Of a DNA stretch of 64,000 bases, positions 27,325 to 34,971 are shown piece by piece. The notes under the pieces were generated by a model. That model saw only the letters and a program-made list of their open reading frames with translations. It did no database searches and had not been told where the DNA came from. The position numbers and the translations under genes are program-made. Positions within the stretch are counted from its first letter, which is position 1; the number at the start of each line of letters is the position of its first letter. Origin of the DNA: Flavobacteriaceae bacterium (lineage in GTDB: Bacteria > Bacteroidota > Bacteroidia > Flavobacteriales > Flavobacteriaceae); contig JAKITQ010000002.1 of assembly GCA_021647985.1 (NCBI GenBank), forward strand, positions 62,001 through 126,000. The letters run 5' to 3'.

Positions 27325-27620
27325 AAGTATATTCGATTAGTAGAAACTGATATTTATCATGTTAAGTTGTCCGATTAAAATTTGCGAGGTTCCTTAAATT
27401 TATATATGGCAATTGATTGCGCGTTTTTTGAAAACAGTTATCTTGCTTTTCTGTTTTTCAAATTTACAATAGTATATAAAACAATTACAATTTAAATCAT
27501 TGATTAACAATTAAGTCTATTTGATTTGTTCTTAAAGCGTAACAGTCTTATATTTTTTGCTGGACACGAATGATATTAATTATGTATTTGTAATAGAATT
27601 GTTTTTTAAATAAAGTCATA

Positions 27621-27649
27621 AAAAAAACCTATCTGTTAGGATAGGTTTT
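27621..27649 (-). terminator. Terminator of cspA
   Basis: AAAACCTATC (27624-27633) pairs with GATAGGTTTT (27640-27649), loop TGTTAG. On the minus strand a run of T (the A run from 27621) follows the stem. Confidence 0.85.
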
Positions 27650-27676
27650 GTTTCTTAAAAAAGTTAATGCTGAATA

Positions 27677-27868
27677 TTAGATTGCTCTTACATTTACTGC
27701 GTTTAGTCCTTTTTTACCTTCTTTTAATTCAAATTCAACTGCGTCTCCTTCTTTAATTTCATCAATTAAACCAGAAATGTGAACGAAATGTTCTTTGTTT
27801 GAATCGTCTTCAGTTATGAATCCAAAACCTTTGGAATCATTGAAGAATTTTACTGTACCTTGTAACAT
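27677..27868 (-). CDS. Cold-shock domain protein (CspA family)
   Basis: Single cold-shock domain of 63 aa that binds single-stranded RNA/DNA. RNP1 is KGFGFI (residues 13-18) and RNP2 is HFVHIS (27-32); VKFFN at the N terminus is standard. A -7 box TATCTTTG lies on the minus strand at 27898-27891, giving a short leader of about 20 bases, unlike the long thermosensing leaders of E. coli cspA. Whether it is cold-induced cannot be told from sequence. Confidence 0.95.
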   Translation of the reverse strand: MLQGTVKFFNDSKGFGFITEDDSNKEHFVHISGLIDEIKEGDAVEFELKEGKKGLNAVNVRAI

Positions 27869-27951
27869 TGTTTATAATAAATTTAGGGTACAAAGATAGT
27901 ATTATTTTTTTATTATATGAAAATAAATAATATAGAATAATTATTTTTATT

Positions 27952-28374
27952 TTACACAACTAAAAGTAGTGTAATTAAATACCAAATGCTAAATCCGATT
28001 AGGAATATTATACCTAAAAAACTTATAGTTTTCAAGGGTTTAGACGGATGATGTTTTTTTAGAGTATGCTTGCCACTTATCAAAATAAAATTAGAAATTG
28101 CGTAGAAAGGTGCCGTTAAAAAAGATAAAATAGTGGCAATTTTGACAAAAGTAATCATACTAGTATTGAAAAACGTTAAAATAACTATCGTACCAAGTGA
28201 TAATATACTGATCCATATAACATAATATGACTTGCTTTTTTGATTGAGTAATAATTCAGTACTTTTTGCCATTGCTCTTTTTGATTGTACCAAATGAGAG
28301 ACTCCAATAGCAGCGCTGGCAAACAGTAAACCTGGCCCTAATGATTTAAATAAACTTAATTTATTGGCATTCAT
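27952..28374 (-). pseudogene. NRAMP-family metal transporter with a large internal deletion
   Basis: The first ~30 residues (SLGPGLLFASAAIGVSHLVQ) are the start of an NRAMP/MntH divalent-metal transporter, and the last ~70 (KIATILSFLTAPFYAISNF, then HHPSKPLKTISFLGIIFLIG) match the last helices of the same family. Intact homologues are about 400 aa; this one has 140 from ATG 28374, with the ends joined in frame near RAMAKSTELL. Helices 2-9, including most metal ligands, are missing, so transport is not expected. The frame is open and the gene is the last of the GT2-sigma operon, so a small four-helix product could still be made. An upstream in-frame start at 28428 overlaps the sigma gene. Confidence 0.75.
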
Positions 28375-28402
28375 TTTTATGGAAATAATTTTAAATTTAA
28401 AA

Positions 28403-28957
28403 TTATTTGTTAGTAATGAGCTCTGCAAGTAATTTTTTGGCTCTAAGCAACTTAACTTTGATATTATTCATTGGTTCATCTAGTTTTTTTGCAATTTCTT
28501 TATAGCTCAACTCTTGAAAATATCGCAAATTTATAACTTCTTGATAATGAGGTTTAAGCTGTCTGATAAAGGCTTTTAATTGGGCGAGATTTTGTTCTTG
28601 TATCAATATGTCTGCAGGGGAAGGATCTTCATCAACAATTTTATGAATTTCAGGGTGGTGTTTAGTGATAGATATAGTTTCTGTTTTTTTCTTCCTTAAA
28701 TGATCAATATTAATATTGCTAGAAATAGTAAAAAGCCATGTTTTAAATTGATAATTCTCATCGAATGTAGCTATTTTATCAAAGGCTTTTGCAAAAGTTT
28801 TGATGGTAATATCTTCAGATTCATCTTCATTTTGGCATTTATTAAATTGAAAGTGATATACATCTTTCCAATATGTATTTAAAAGTAAATGAAAAGCCTT
28901 TTGATTGCCTTTTTTGGCTTGAATAATTAATAAAGCAATGTCTACTTTTTCACTCAT
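28403..28957 (-). CDS. RNA polymerase ECF-type sigma factor
   Basis: Sigma-70 family member of 184 aa with region 2 (about residues 22-90; DITIKTFAKAFDKI and YQFKTWLFTISSNINIDHLRKK) and region 4 (about 125-180; LKPHYQEVINLRYFQELSYKEIA). There is no adjacent anti-sigma gene, so control by a partner is unclear. It starts 7 bases after the glycosyltransferase stop and is followed by the NRAMP remnant, all in one direction. Confidence 0.92.
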   Translation of the reverse strand: MSEKVDIALLIIQAKKGNQKAFHLLLNTYWKDVYHFQFNKCQNEDESEDITIKTFAKAFDKIATFDENYQFKTWLFTISSNINIDHLRKKKTETISITKHHPEIHKIVDEDPSPADILIQEQNLAQLKAFIRQLKPHYQEVINLRYFQELSYKEIAKKLDEPMNNIKVKLLRAKKLLAELITNK

Positions 28958-28964
28958 TTAGAAA

Positions 28965-30068
28965 TCACCATTGGTTAGGTGGGCTAATAATATTTTTAAT
29001 ATAAATGTATAATTGTATAAATATAATAGAAATTTCAAATAATGGTGCGAAAATCACCAAATCTTTTTCGTGAAGCAGTCTTGCTGATTTACCTATAATA
29101 AGATACCAAACAATAAATCTAAAAAGAATTAATAGGATAGATAGGGCAGGGTTGATGTTAAAGATTATCAATAATACAGCTAAAAGCCAAAATAATAATT
29201 GCGATAAATAAAATAAACCCAGTAATATTTTATGAAAGTTTTTATAGTGATTTGCCGTAGTAATATGTCGGCTTTTTTGATGAATCCACTTTTTAAAACT
29301 TGTTTCTGGTTTAGAAATAGTAAAACTTTTGTTTGTAAAGCAGATAACTGTATTTTGTTTGGTAGAGACTTCCATAATAAACAGGTCGTCATCACCAGAA
29401 CTAATATGGGTATGATTATTAAACCCATTTACTTTTTTATACACACTCTTTTTATAAGCCATGTTTCTGCCCACTCCCATATAGGTATGTCCAATTTTTG
29501 CAAACGAAAAATATTGAATCGCAGTAAGTAAGGTTTCAAATCGAATCAATTTGTTGAGAAATGAATTTTTATTTTTTTGGTAAGCGCCATATCCTAAAAC
29601 AATCTCTTTGGTATCAGAAAAATAAGATGTTATTTCATTCACCCAATTGTTACTATTTGGTTGGCAATCTGCATCGGTTAAAATTAAATATTCATTTGTG
29701 GCTGCTGCTATACCTAGACTTAAAGCATTTTTTTTTCCTTTATTCTTTTTATCAGCGATAGATATTATCTGAACGGAAAGTTTATCTGAACTATAACTCG
29801 ATTTAAATGCTTGCATAACACTTAAAGAATCATCAGAAGAAGCGTCATTTACCAATACCAATTCAAAATTGCTGTAGTTTTGAGCCGCAATAGCCGGTAG
29901 GTGTTGTTTTAAATTTTCCGCTTCGTTTTTAGCGCAAATAATAATAGATACTGGGAGGAGTTGACATTCTCTTTTCTTTGTTTTTGAAAAAGAAAATTTT
30001 CCGAAAAGAAATAAATAAAAAAATGTTTGGATAATAATTACAAAACAAAATGAAATAAAAATTAACAT
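28965..30068 (-). CDS. Membrane glycosyltransferase family 2
   Basis: Protein of 367 aa: an N-terminal hydrophobic helix (residues 1-24), the GT-A domain with SIIICAKNEAENLKQHL, LVNDASSDDS and the LTDADCQPN DxD site, then SSGDDDLFIM and the QKSRH acceptor-site motif (QxxRW-type), and two or three C-terminal helices. Such proteins make or extend polysaccharide or lipid-linked sugars at the inner membrane. Substrate unknown. It is in a tight operon between the Cys-rich membrane protein (6 bases) and the sigma factor (7 bases). Confidence 0.9.
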   Translation of the reverse strand: MLIFISFCFVIIIQTFFYLFLFGKFSFSKTKKRECQLLPVSIIICAKNEAENLKQHLPAIAAQNYSNFELVLVNDASSDDSLSVMQAFKSSYSSDKLSVQIISIADKKNKGKKNALSLGIAAATNEYLILTDADCQPNSNNWVNEITSYFSDTKEIVLGYGAYQKNKNSFLNKLIRFETLLTAIQYFSFAKIGHTYMGVGRNMAYKKSVYKKVNGFNNHTHISSGDDDLFIMEVSTKQNTVICFTNKSFTISKPETSFKKWIHQKSRHITTANHYKNFHKILLGLFYLSQLLFWLLAVLLIIFNINPALSILLILFRFIVWYLIIGKSARLLHEKDLVIFAPLFEISIIFIQLYIYIKNIISPPNQW

Positions 30069-30074
30069 CTTGTT

Positions 30075-30284
30075 TTAAGATACTGTTTTGGCTTCCATAT
30101 TGTCCAAATTAGTAGAACAAGTTTCTTGTTTTCCACAACCACAAGTGATATTTTTTTCTTTCATTTTTACATTTTTACCAGAACAGGTTCCATCAAATAC
30201 ACCATCTTTTTTTGCCCAAATTTTTATTGCAATTCCGGCAAAACCTAAACCTAAGAGAACGATGCTTAATAAGAGTAGTTTCAT
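30075..30284 (-). CDS. Small Cys-rich single-pass membrane protein (NqrM/DUF539-like)
   Basis: 69 aa: one N-terminal transmembrane helix (LLLLSIVLLGLGFAGIAI), a short basic linker, then a cytosolic or periplasmic tail with Cys in GTCSGKN, CGCGKQ and ETCS. The layout (helix, KKDG, G-x-C-x-G, clustered Cys) resembles NqrM, the maturation factor that delivers iron to Na+-NQR, but the match is weak. The start lies at the end of the second 89-bp repeat, whose AAAATTTAGACAC spacer forms its leader. It begins the GT2-sigma operon. Confidence 0.65.
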   Translation of the reverse strand: MKLLLLSIVLLGLGFAGIAIKIWAKKDGVFDGTCSGKNVKMKEKNITCGCGKQETCSTNLDNMEAKTVS

Positions 30285-30459
30285 GTGTCTAAATTTTAAT
30301 TTTTAACAGGTGACACATGTTGTTCGCTATTAGTCATACCCAATTGTGTCAAAATTTGGTATGCTCGTTTCATGTGTCTAAATTTTAATTTTTTACGGGT
30401 GACACATGTTGTTCCCTATTAGTCATACCCATGTGTGTCAAAATTTGGTATGCTCGTTT
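30282..30459. repeat. Two tandem 89-bp units, 84 of 89 identical
   Basis: Unit A is 30282-30370 and unit B 30371-30459. They differ at five positions only, with no indel. On the minus strand each unit holds a 25-codon ORF plus a short spacer ending in AAAATTTAGACAC just before the next ATG. All five differences fall within the ORF; the spacer is identical. Confidence 0.92.
30296..30373 (-). CDS. Putative 25-aa microprotein, second tandem copy
   Basis: ATG 30373 to TAA 30298-30296. It differs from the first copy at residues 10 (Gln for His), 11 (Leu for Met) and 16 (Ser for Arg), plus two silent third-position changes. Its ATG is preceded by the same AAAATTTAGACAC spacer that precedes the NqrM-like gene ATG, so all three starts share ATGAAA and two share the leader. 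Not recognised as any known family; a leader peptide or a real small protein is possible. Confidence 0.45.
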   Translation of the reverse strand: MKRAYQILTQLGMTNSEQHVSPVKN

Positions 30460-30462
30460 CAT
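30385..30462 (-). CDS. Putative 25-aa microprotein, first tandem copy
   Basis: ATG 30462 (or 30465, which adds one Met) to TAA 30387-30385. The peptide begins MKRAYQILTH and ends VSPVKN; it is basic at both ends, with no transmembrane helix. A -7 box (TAACTTTG, 30498-30491) lies about 30 bases upstream, so this is the first ORF of the predicted transcript. The frame is intact in both copies despite five substitutions. Function unknown. Confidence 0.45.
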   Translation of the reverse strand: MKRAYQILTHMGMTNREQHVSPVKN

Positions 30463-30490
30463 CATATAAAAATGATATTAATATATACTG

Positions 30491-30498
30491 CAAAGTTA
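30491..30498 (-). promoter_or_regulatory. -7 box TAACTTTG for the microprotein-NqrM-like-GT2-sigma transcript
   Basis: Exact TAnnTTTG on the minus strand; no TTG at the expected upstream distance. Start would be near 30485, 20-25 bases before the first 25-codon ORF. Confidence 0.35.
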
Positions 30499-30588
30499 AT
30501 TCATTTAAAAATAAATTCACTTATTATTTATGTTTTTATTGTATAAATCAACGTTAAAATAAGCTTAAAACACAGGTGTTTCTAGGGT

Positions 30589-31356
30589 TTATTTTGTTAA
30601 CCTTTCTAAAAACACATCAGTGTCTTGTTTGAAATCATCCATAGTAAATTCACTATCCGACTTACATTTTATTTTTAGTAATTTTATATCACTATTCCAT
30701 TGATTGCCATCAAAAAAGTCCAAGCCTTTAAAATCTCGAACCTTGTATAAAGATTTTTCGCCATAACATGTACCTAAGTAAACAAAATTAAAATTGTTTT
30801 CAGAAGCCCATTTAATTACACTAAACATCATAAATTTTCCTAATGAAAATGATTGGTATGACATATCAAAAAATGAAAACCAATAATGTAAAGTACCTTT
30901 TTCAATAATGGAAATAACATATCCTACATTTTTGTTTTGAATTTCAAACTCAAAAATATGACTAATACTTTCCGATTTTAATATATAGTTTAATCGTTCG
31001 GCATTTAACCCTTCACTAAATCTATTTTTGCCATAATCTAAACAAAATGATAAAAAGTCCTTATTCGAAATATCAAAATTGGTAATGGGAGTTAATTTAA
31101 AAGAAGGATTTAATTCAGCTATTTTTTTGTTTACTCTTCTGTTTTCTGAAGATTCTTTAAAGTTTTTAATATTAATTCTTAGACTTCTCGCAAAATAGTA
31201 AGTCGCATGTTGTAAGTGAACATTATTAGAATAGGGTAAAAAACCTTTGTTATATATTTCAGGAATTTCTGACTGATTTTCTTTGATACAATACTTCGCA
31301 TAATTAAAGGTGTAACTACTGTAATCAACAAAACTCTCTGAATAGAATATTTTCAT
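30589..31356 (-). CDS. Arginyl-tRNA--protein transferase-like GNAT protein
   Basis: 255 aa. The order of motifs follows ATE/Bpt aminoacyl-tRNA-protein transferases: GFLPYSNN (residues 38-45), then YYFARSLRINIKNFKESSENRR (about 53-74) resembling the R-x-x-R..F..S..RR pattern, and a C-terminal GNAT core with SLGKFMMFSVIKWA, FVYLGTCYGEKSLYKVRDFKG and FFDGNQW. Classical ATE attaches Arg or Leu to N termini for degradation. The usual Cys-rich N-terminal motif is absent (here LPYS), so transferase activity is uncertain. Single-gene unit; no neighbour explains it. Confidence 0.7.
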   Translation of the reverse strand: MKIFYSESFVDYSSYTFNYAKYCIKENQSEIPEIYNKGFLPYSNNVHLQHATYYFARSLRINIKNFKESSENRRVNKKIAELNPSFKLTPITNFDISNKDFLSFCLDYGKNRFSEGLNAERLNYILKSESISHIFEFEIQNKNVGYVISIIEKGTLHYWFSFFDMSYQSFSLGKFMMFSVIKWASENNFNFVYLGTCYGEKSLYKVRDFKGLDFFDGNQWNSDIKLLKIKCKSDSEFTMDDFKQDTDVFLERLTK

Positions 31357-31427
31357 AACATTATTTTATAAAACAAACTTACATGAATAATAAATGATTT
31401 GCAATAGAAACCTCTTAGCCAAAAGTG

Positions 31428-31460
31428 AGTTGGTGGTTGCTCTATTAGCAACCACCAACT
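31428..31460. terminator. Terminator after the EF-G-like gene
   Basis: A 14-bp perfect stem (31428-31441 with 31447-31460), loop CTATT. Short T runs on each side. It lies between the ATE-like gene (upstream, minus) and the EF-G-like stop, and on the minus strand follows the EF-G-like gene. Confidence 0.75.
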
Positions 31461-31477
31461 TTTATTAAAATTTTATA

Positions 31478-33580
31478 CTATTCTTTAACCAATTCTTTTT
31501 GAATATTTCGAGGTACTGGTTCAAAGGATGAAAATTTTGTTTTAAATGTTGCTCTTCCTTGAGTTTGAGAACGCAAGCTTGTAGAATACTTATACATTTC
31601 TGCCAATGGAACTCTTGCTTTAATAATTTGGTGTTTACCATCGCTGTCCATTCCCATGATAATGGATCTTCTTGATTGAAGATCTGTCATAACATTACCC
31701 ATTAGTTCTTCAGGTACTCTTACTTCAAGTTCGTGAACGGGTTCCATTAATTTTGGTTTTGCAGCTAAAAAAGCTGCTTTAAATGCGTGAGCACCAGCTA
31801 TTTTAAAGGAAATATCATTGGAGTCTACAGAATGCATTTTACCATCGTAAACCATAACTCGAATATCTCTTGCATATGAACCCGTTAATGGGCCCTCTTC
31901 CATTACTTCCAAAATTCCTTTCATAACAGCTGGTAAATATCGGGTGTCAATTACACCTCCTGTGATACAGTTATAGTAAATTAATTTACCTCCCCATTTC
32001 AGCTCAATTTCTTCTTTACCTCTTATATTAAACCCTTCCGGATCATCAATGCCGTCATACCAGGGTTCAATTTTTAGATGAACTTCTCCAAACTGACCAG
32101 CACCACCCGATTGTTTTTTGTGTTTGTAACTTTTAGATGAGGGTCGTTGTATCGTTTCTCTATAAGCTATTTTTGGTTTTACAAAAGCCGCATCGATACC
32201 GTAAATATTTTTTAGGGCCCAATCTACCGTTGCTAAATGTAATTCACCTTGGCAGGATAAAATCAATTGTTTTAACTCGGTGGAGTATTTTATCACAACT
32301 GTAGGGTCCTGACTATGAATTTTTTTAAGTACTTCATTTAATTTTTCCTCATCCTTTTTATTCACGGCACTAACCGATTTTCTAATTCTTGCTTCTGGAA
32401 AAATAATTGGTTTAATTGTTATTTCATGTCCTTCAGCGTGCAAAGTGTCATTGGTTTCTGTGTATTTTAGTTTTAAAGTTGCGCCAATATCACCTGCGTA
32501 AAGTTTGTCAACAGCATGGCGTTTTTTACCATCCATAATAAATAGCTGATTTAAACTTTCTACCTCGCCATTTCTAGAATTTACCAACCTGTCATTTTGT
32601 TTTACTTTACCTGATTTAACTTTAAAAAATGTAATTTGCCCTAAATTTGGCTCATGAAATGTTTTAAATATAAAAATTGAAGTTGGTTCATTTACTTTGC
32701 AAATAATTTCATTGCCTTCTAAACTTTGTTCTGGTTTTAAGTCGGCTGCCGCCGGAGCAACATTATCAATAAATCCCATTAATCTTCCACTGCCCATGTC
32801 ATTTAAAGCAGAAACACAAAAAACAGGAAATAATTCATGGTTTATCATTCCTTTTTTTATTCCTAAGCGCATTTCATCTTCATTTAGGGTTCCTTTATCA
32901 AAATAAAGTTCCATAAGTTCTTCATCATTTTCAGCGGATTTTTCTACCAATTCATTGTGTAAATAATCAGCCATTTCTTTTTGATCATCAGGAATTTCTA
33001 ATTTTTCAGGTTTTCCTCCTTCAGGTTTAAACTTATAAACCTTCATTTTTAAAACGTCAACGATACATTGTGCACCATCAATTTTAATTGGATATTGTAT
33101 TTTAACAGCATTATTGCCAACAAGTTCAACAATACCTTGATAACTTTGCTCGAAATTAGCTTGTGGGTGGTCAATTTGATTGATTACAAAAAGTGTAGGC
33201 CGGCTAAATCGATTGATATATTCCCAAATTATTTCTGTACCAACTTCAACACCCTGTTGTGCGTTTATAACGGTAACAAGAGAATCTGCCACACGCATGG
33301 TCGAAGCAATTTCACCAATAAAATCATCTAAGCCAGGTGTGTCAATAATGTTGATCTTGTAATTACGCCATTCTGTGTGAAGTGGTGTTGCGAAAATGGA
33401 GGATTCTCTTTCTTGTTCAATAGGATGGTAGTCGGCTACAGTATTTTTATCTTCTACGGAACCTCTTCGGTTTAATAAGCCGGCTTCAAAAAGCATGGTT
33501 TCGGCAAGCGTAGTCTTGCCGCTGTTATGAGATCCAACAAGAGCGATGTTTTTGATGTGTTTTTCGTCGTATATTTTCAT
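31478..33580 (-). CDS. Elongation factor G-like translational GTPase (EF-G paralogue)
   Basis: 700 aa with the full EF-G domain order: G domain (1-280), beta barrel, EF-G III/IV/V. The G motifs are unusual: G1 GSHNSGKTT is fine and G3 is DTPGLDDF, but G4 is NQID (134-137) instead of NKxD, and switch I reads QERESSIFAT (57-65) instead of ERGITI. Domain IV ends in QSGGAGQFGEVHLKIEP, as in EF-G. It is not the ribosomal-operon fusA (no rps12/rps7 neighbours). It belongs with the EF-G-like group typified by Thermus EF-G-2. Role is unclear; NQID should still bind guanine but less well. Confidence 0.9.
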   Translation of the reverse strand: MKIYDEKHIKNIALVGSHNSGKTTLAETMLFEAGLLNRRGSVEDKNTVADYHPIEQERESSIFATPLHTEWRNYKINIIDTPGLDDFIGEIASTMRVADSLVTVINAQQGVEVGTEIIWEYINRFSRPTLFVINQIDHPQANFEQSYQGIVELVGNNAVKIQYPIKIDGAQCIVDVLKMKVYKFKPEGGKPEKLEIPDDQKEMADYLHNELVEKSAENDEELMELYFDKGTLNEDEMRLGIKKGMINHELFPVFCVSALNDMGSGRLMGFIDNVAPAAADLKPEQSLEGNEIICKVNEPTSIFIFKTFHEPNLGQITFFKVKSGKVKQNDRLVNSRNGEVESLNQLFIMDGKKRHAVDKLYAGDIGATLKLKYTETNDTLHAEGHEITIKPIIFPEARIRKSVSAVNKKDEEKLNEVLKKIHSQDPTVVIKYSTELKQLILSCQGELHLATVDWALKNIYGIDAAFVKPKIAYRETIQRPSSKSYKHKKQSGGAGQFGEVHLKIEPWYDGIDDPEGFNIRGKEEIELKWGGKLIYYNCITGGVIDTRYLPAVMKGILEVMEEGPLTGSYARDIRVMVYDGKMHSVDSNDISFKIAGAHAFKAAFLAAKPKLMEPVHELEVRVPEELMGNVMTDLQSRRSIIMGMDSDGKHQIIKARVPLAEMYKYSTSLRSQTQGRATFKTKFSSFEPVPRNIQKELVKE

Positions 33581-33960
33581 GAAAAGAGCTTTAAAGGATT
33601 ACACCCCTAAAGTTAAGAAATTTTACTCGAAGTATTTTATGATAAATGTTAGGAAATTAATTAAATGTATTTTAGTAACCAATCTGTTTGAAATTTCGGT
33701 TTGAAAAGTATAAAATACACTTTTGAGTAATTTATCTATACCTACAAGGTTTTTAAAAACTTTTGCGGTCATTGTGGTTAATTGGAGCGTTGAATAATAG
33801 ACTGATTAGTTGGATATTTTATTATAATAGTCCGTTATATTTTTGCATAGTGTTTATTTTCAGATAGATAAGTTATTTCGCTTAGATGCGCTAACTAACT
33901 TATATTCACGAATTCAATTCATAATTCAACATTCGTAATTCATAATTACACAAAGTGTTG
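33581..33960. other. 380-bp non-coding gap with degenerate inverted repeats
   Basis: No ORF worth reporting. It contains ACCTACAAGGTTTTTAAAAA (about 33750), a decayed form of a palindrome (ending in CTTGTAGG) I recall as common in flavobacterial intergenic DNA. Near the murB end it has AATTCAACATTCG and ACACAAAGTGTTGTTATAAC (33944-33964), similar to 59906-59938. No terminator for murB is evident. Confidence 0.4.
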
Positions 33961-34971
33961 TTATAACACATTAACTTCAATCTCCAAATCAATACCAAAC
34001 TTATTGTTTACAGATTTTAATATTTTTTGTGCCAGATTAAAAATTTCTTCACCAGTAGCATTGCCATAATTAACCAAGACCAAAGCTTGATTTTTATGTA
34101 CTCCAGCATCACCAAATCGCTTCCCTTTAAAACCACATTGTTCTACCAGCCAGCCGGCAGGGACTTTAACCAGTTTGTCAGAAATAGGGTAGTGGGGTAT
34201 ATTTGAATATTCTTTTTTCAATTTATTAAATTGTAAAATAGGAATTACAGGATTTTTAAAAAAACTACCACTATTGCCAATTTTTTTTGGATCGGGTAAT
34301 TTACTTTGGCGAATTGCAATAACCACATTAGAAATATCTTTTATCGTTGGCTTTTCAATTTGCTTGTCATCCAACGCTTTTTGAATAGCACCATAGGAAG
34401 TATTGTGTTGGTGTTTGCTTGTCGATAATTGGAAAGTAACATTGATAATAATATACTTTCCTTTATAAATATTTTTAAAAACAGAATCCCTATAACCAAA
34501 TTTACATTCGTCTTTTTTAAAAGTCTTTATTTTACCTGTTTCAATTTCTAAGGCCTCCAGTTCATAAAAACAATCTTTAACCTCAACACCATAAGCACCA
34601 ATGTTTTGCATTGGTGATGTGCCTACATTGCCAGGAATTAGCGATAAATTTTCCAATCCACCAAAATTGTTATCAATACACCAGAGTACAAACTCATGCC
34701 AATTCTCACCAGCCTGTGCCTTTACGAAAACGAAGTCTGTTTTATTAGAATTTTTTAAAATGTCTTTTCCTTTAAGATTTATATGTACAACAGGTTGCGC
34801 AATATTTTTAGTGAATAAAATATTGCTTCCTCCGCTAAGGATAAAAACATTTTTATTTTTAGAAATTATTTTTTTTAGTTTGGGAAGAGCGCTTATTGAA
34901 ACAAAACTATCGGCATACACATTTATACCGAAAGTGTTGTAGGGCTTTAATGATATTTTGTTTTGAAACAT
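33961..34971 (-). CDS. murB: UDP-N-acetylenolpyruvoylglucosamine reductase MurB
   Basis: FAD enzyme that makes UDP-MurNAc for peptidoglycan. It has 336 aa (type I, as in E. coli). Seen: KPYNTFGINV, the FAD-binding ILSGGSNIL and SLIPGNVGTSPMQNIGAYGVEV, FGYRDSVFK, the GNSGSFFKNP catalytic Ser and the C-terminal GAGVHKNQALVLVN-like segment. ATG 34971 overlaps the aminotransferase stop by one base (TAATG), so translation is probably coupled. Confidence 0.97.
   Translation of the reverse strand: MFQNKISLKPYNTFGINVYADSFVSISALPKLKKIISKNKNVFILSGGSNILFTKNIAQPVVHINLKGKDILKNSNKTDFVFVKAQAGENWHEFVLWCIDNNFGGLENLSLIPGNVGTSPMQNIGAYGVEVKDCFYELEALEIETGKIKTFKKDECKFGYRDSVFKNIYKGKYIIINVTFQLSTSKHQHNTSYGAIQKALDDKQIEKPTIKDISNVVIAIRQSKLPDPKKIGNSGSFFKNPVIPILQFNKLKKEYSNIPHYPISDKLVKVPAGWLVEQCGFKGKRFGDAGVHKNQALVLVNYGNATGEEIFNLAQKILKSVNNKFGIDLEIEVNVL

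Noticed and set aside
30282-30459. CRISPR array
   Set aside because: Only two units, directly adjacent with no spacers, and nearly identical over their full 89 bases: a tandem duplication.
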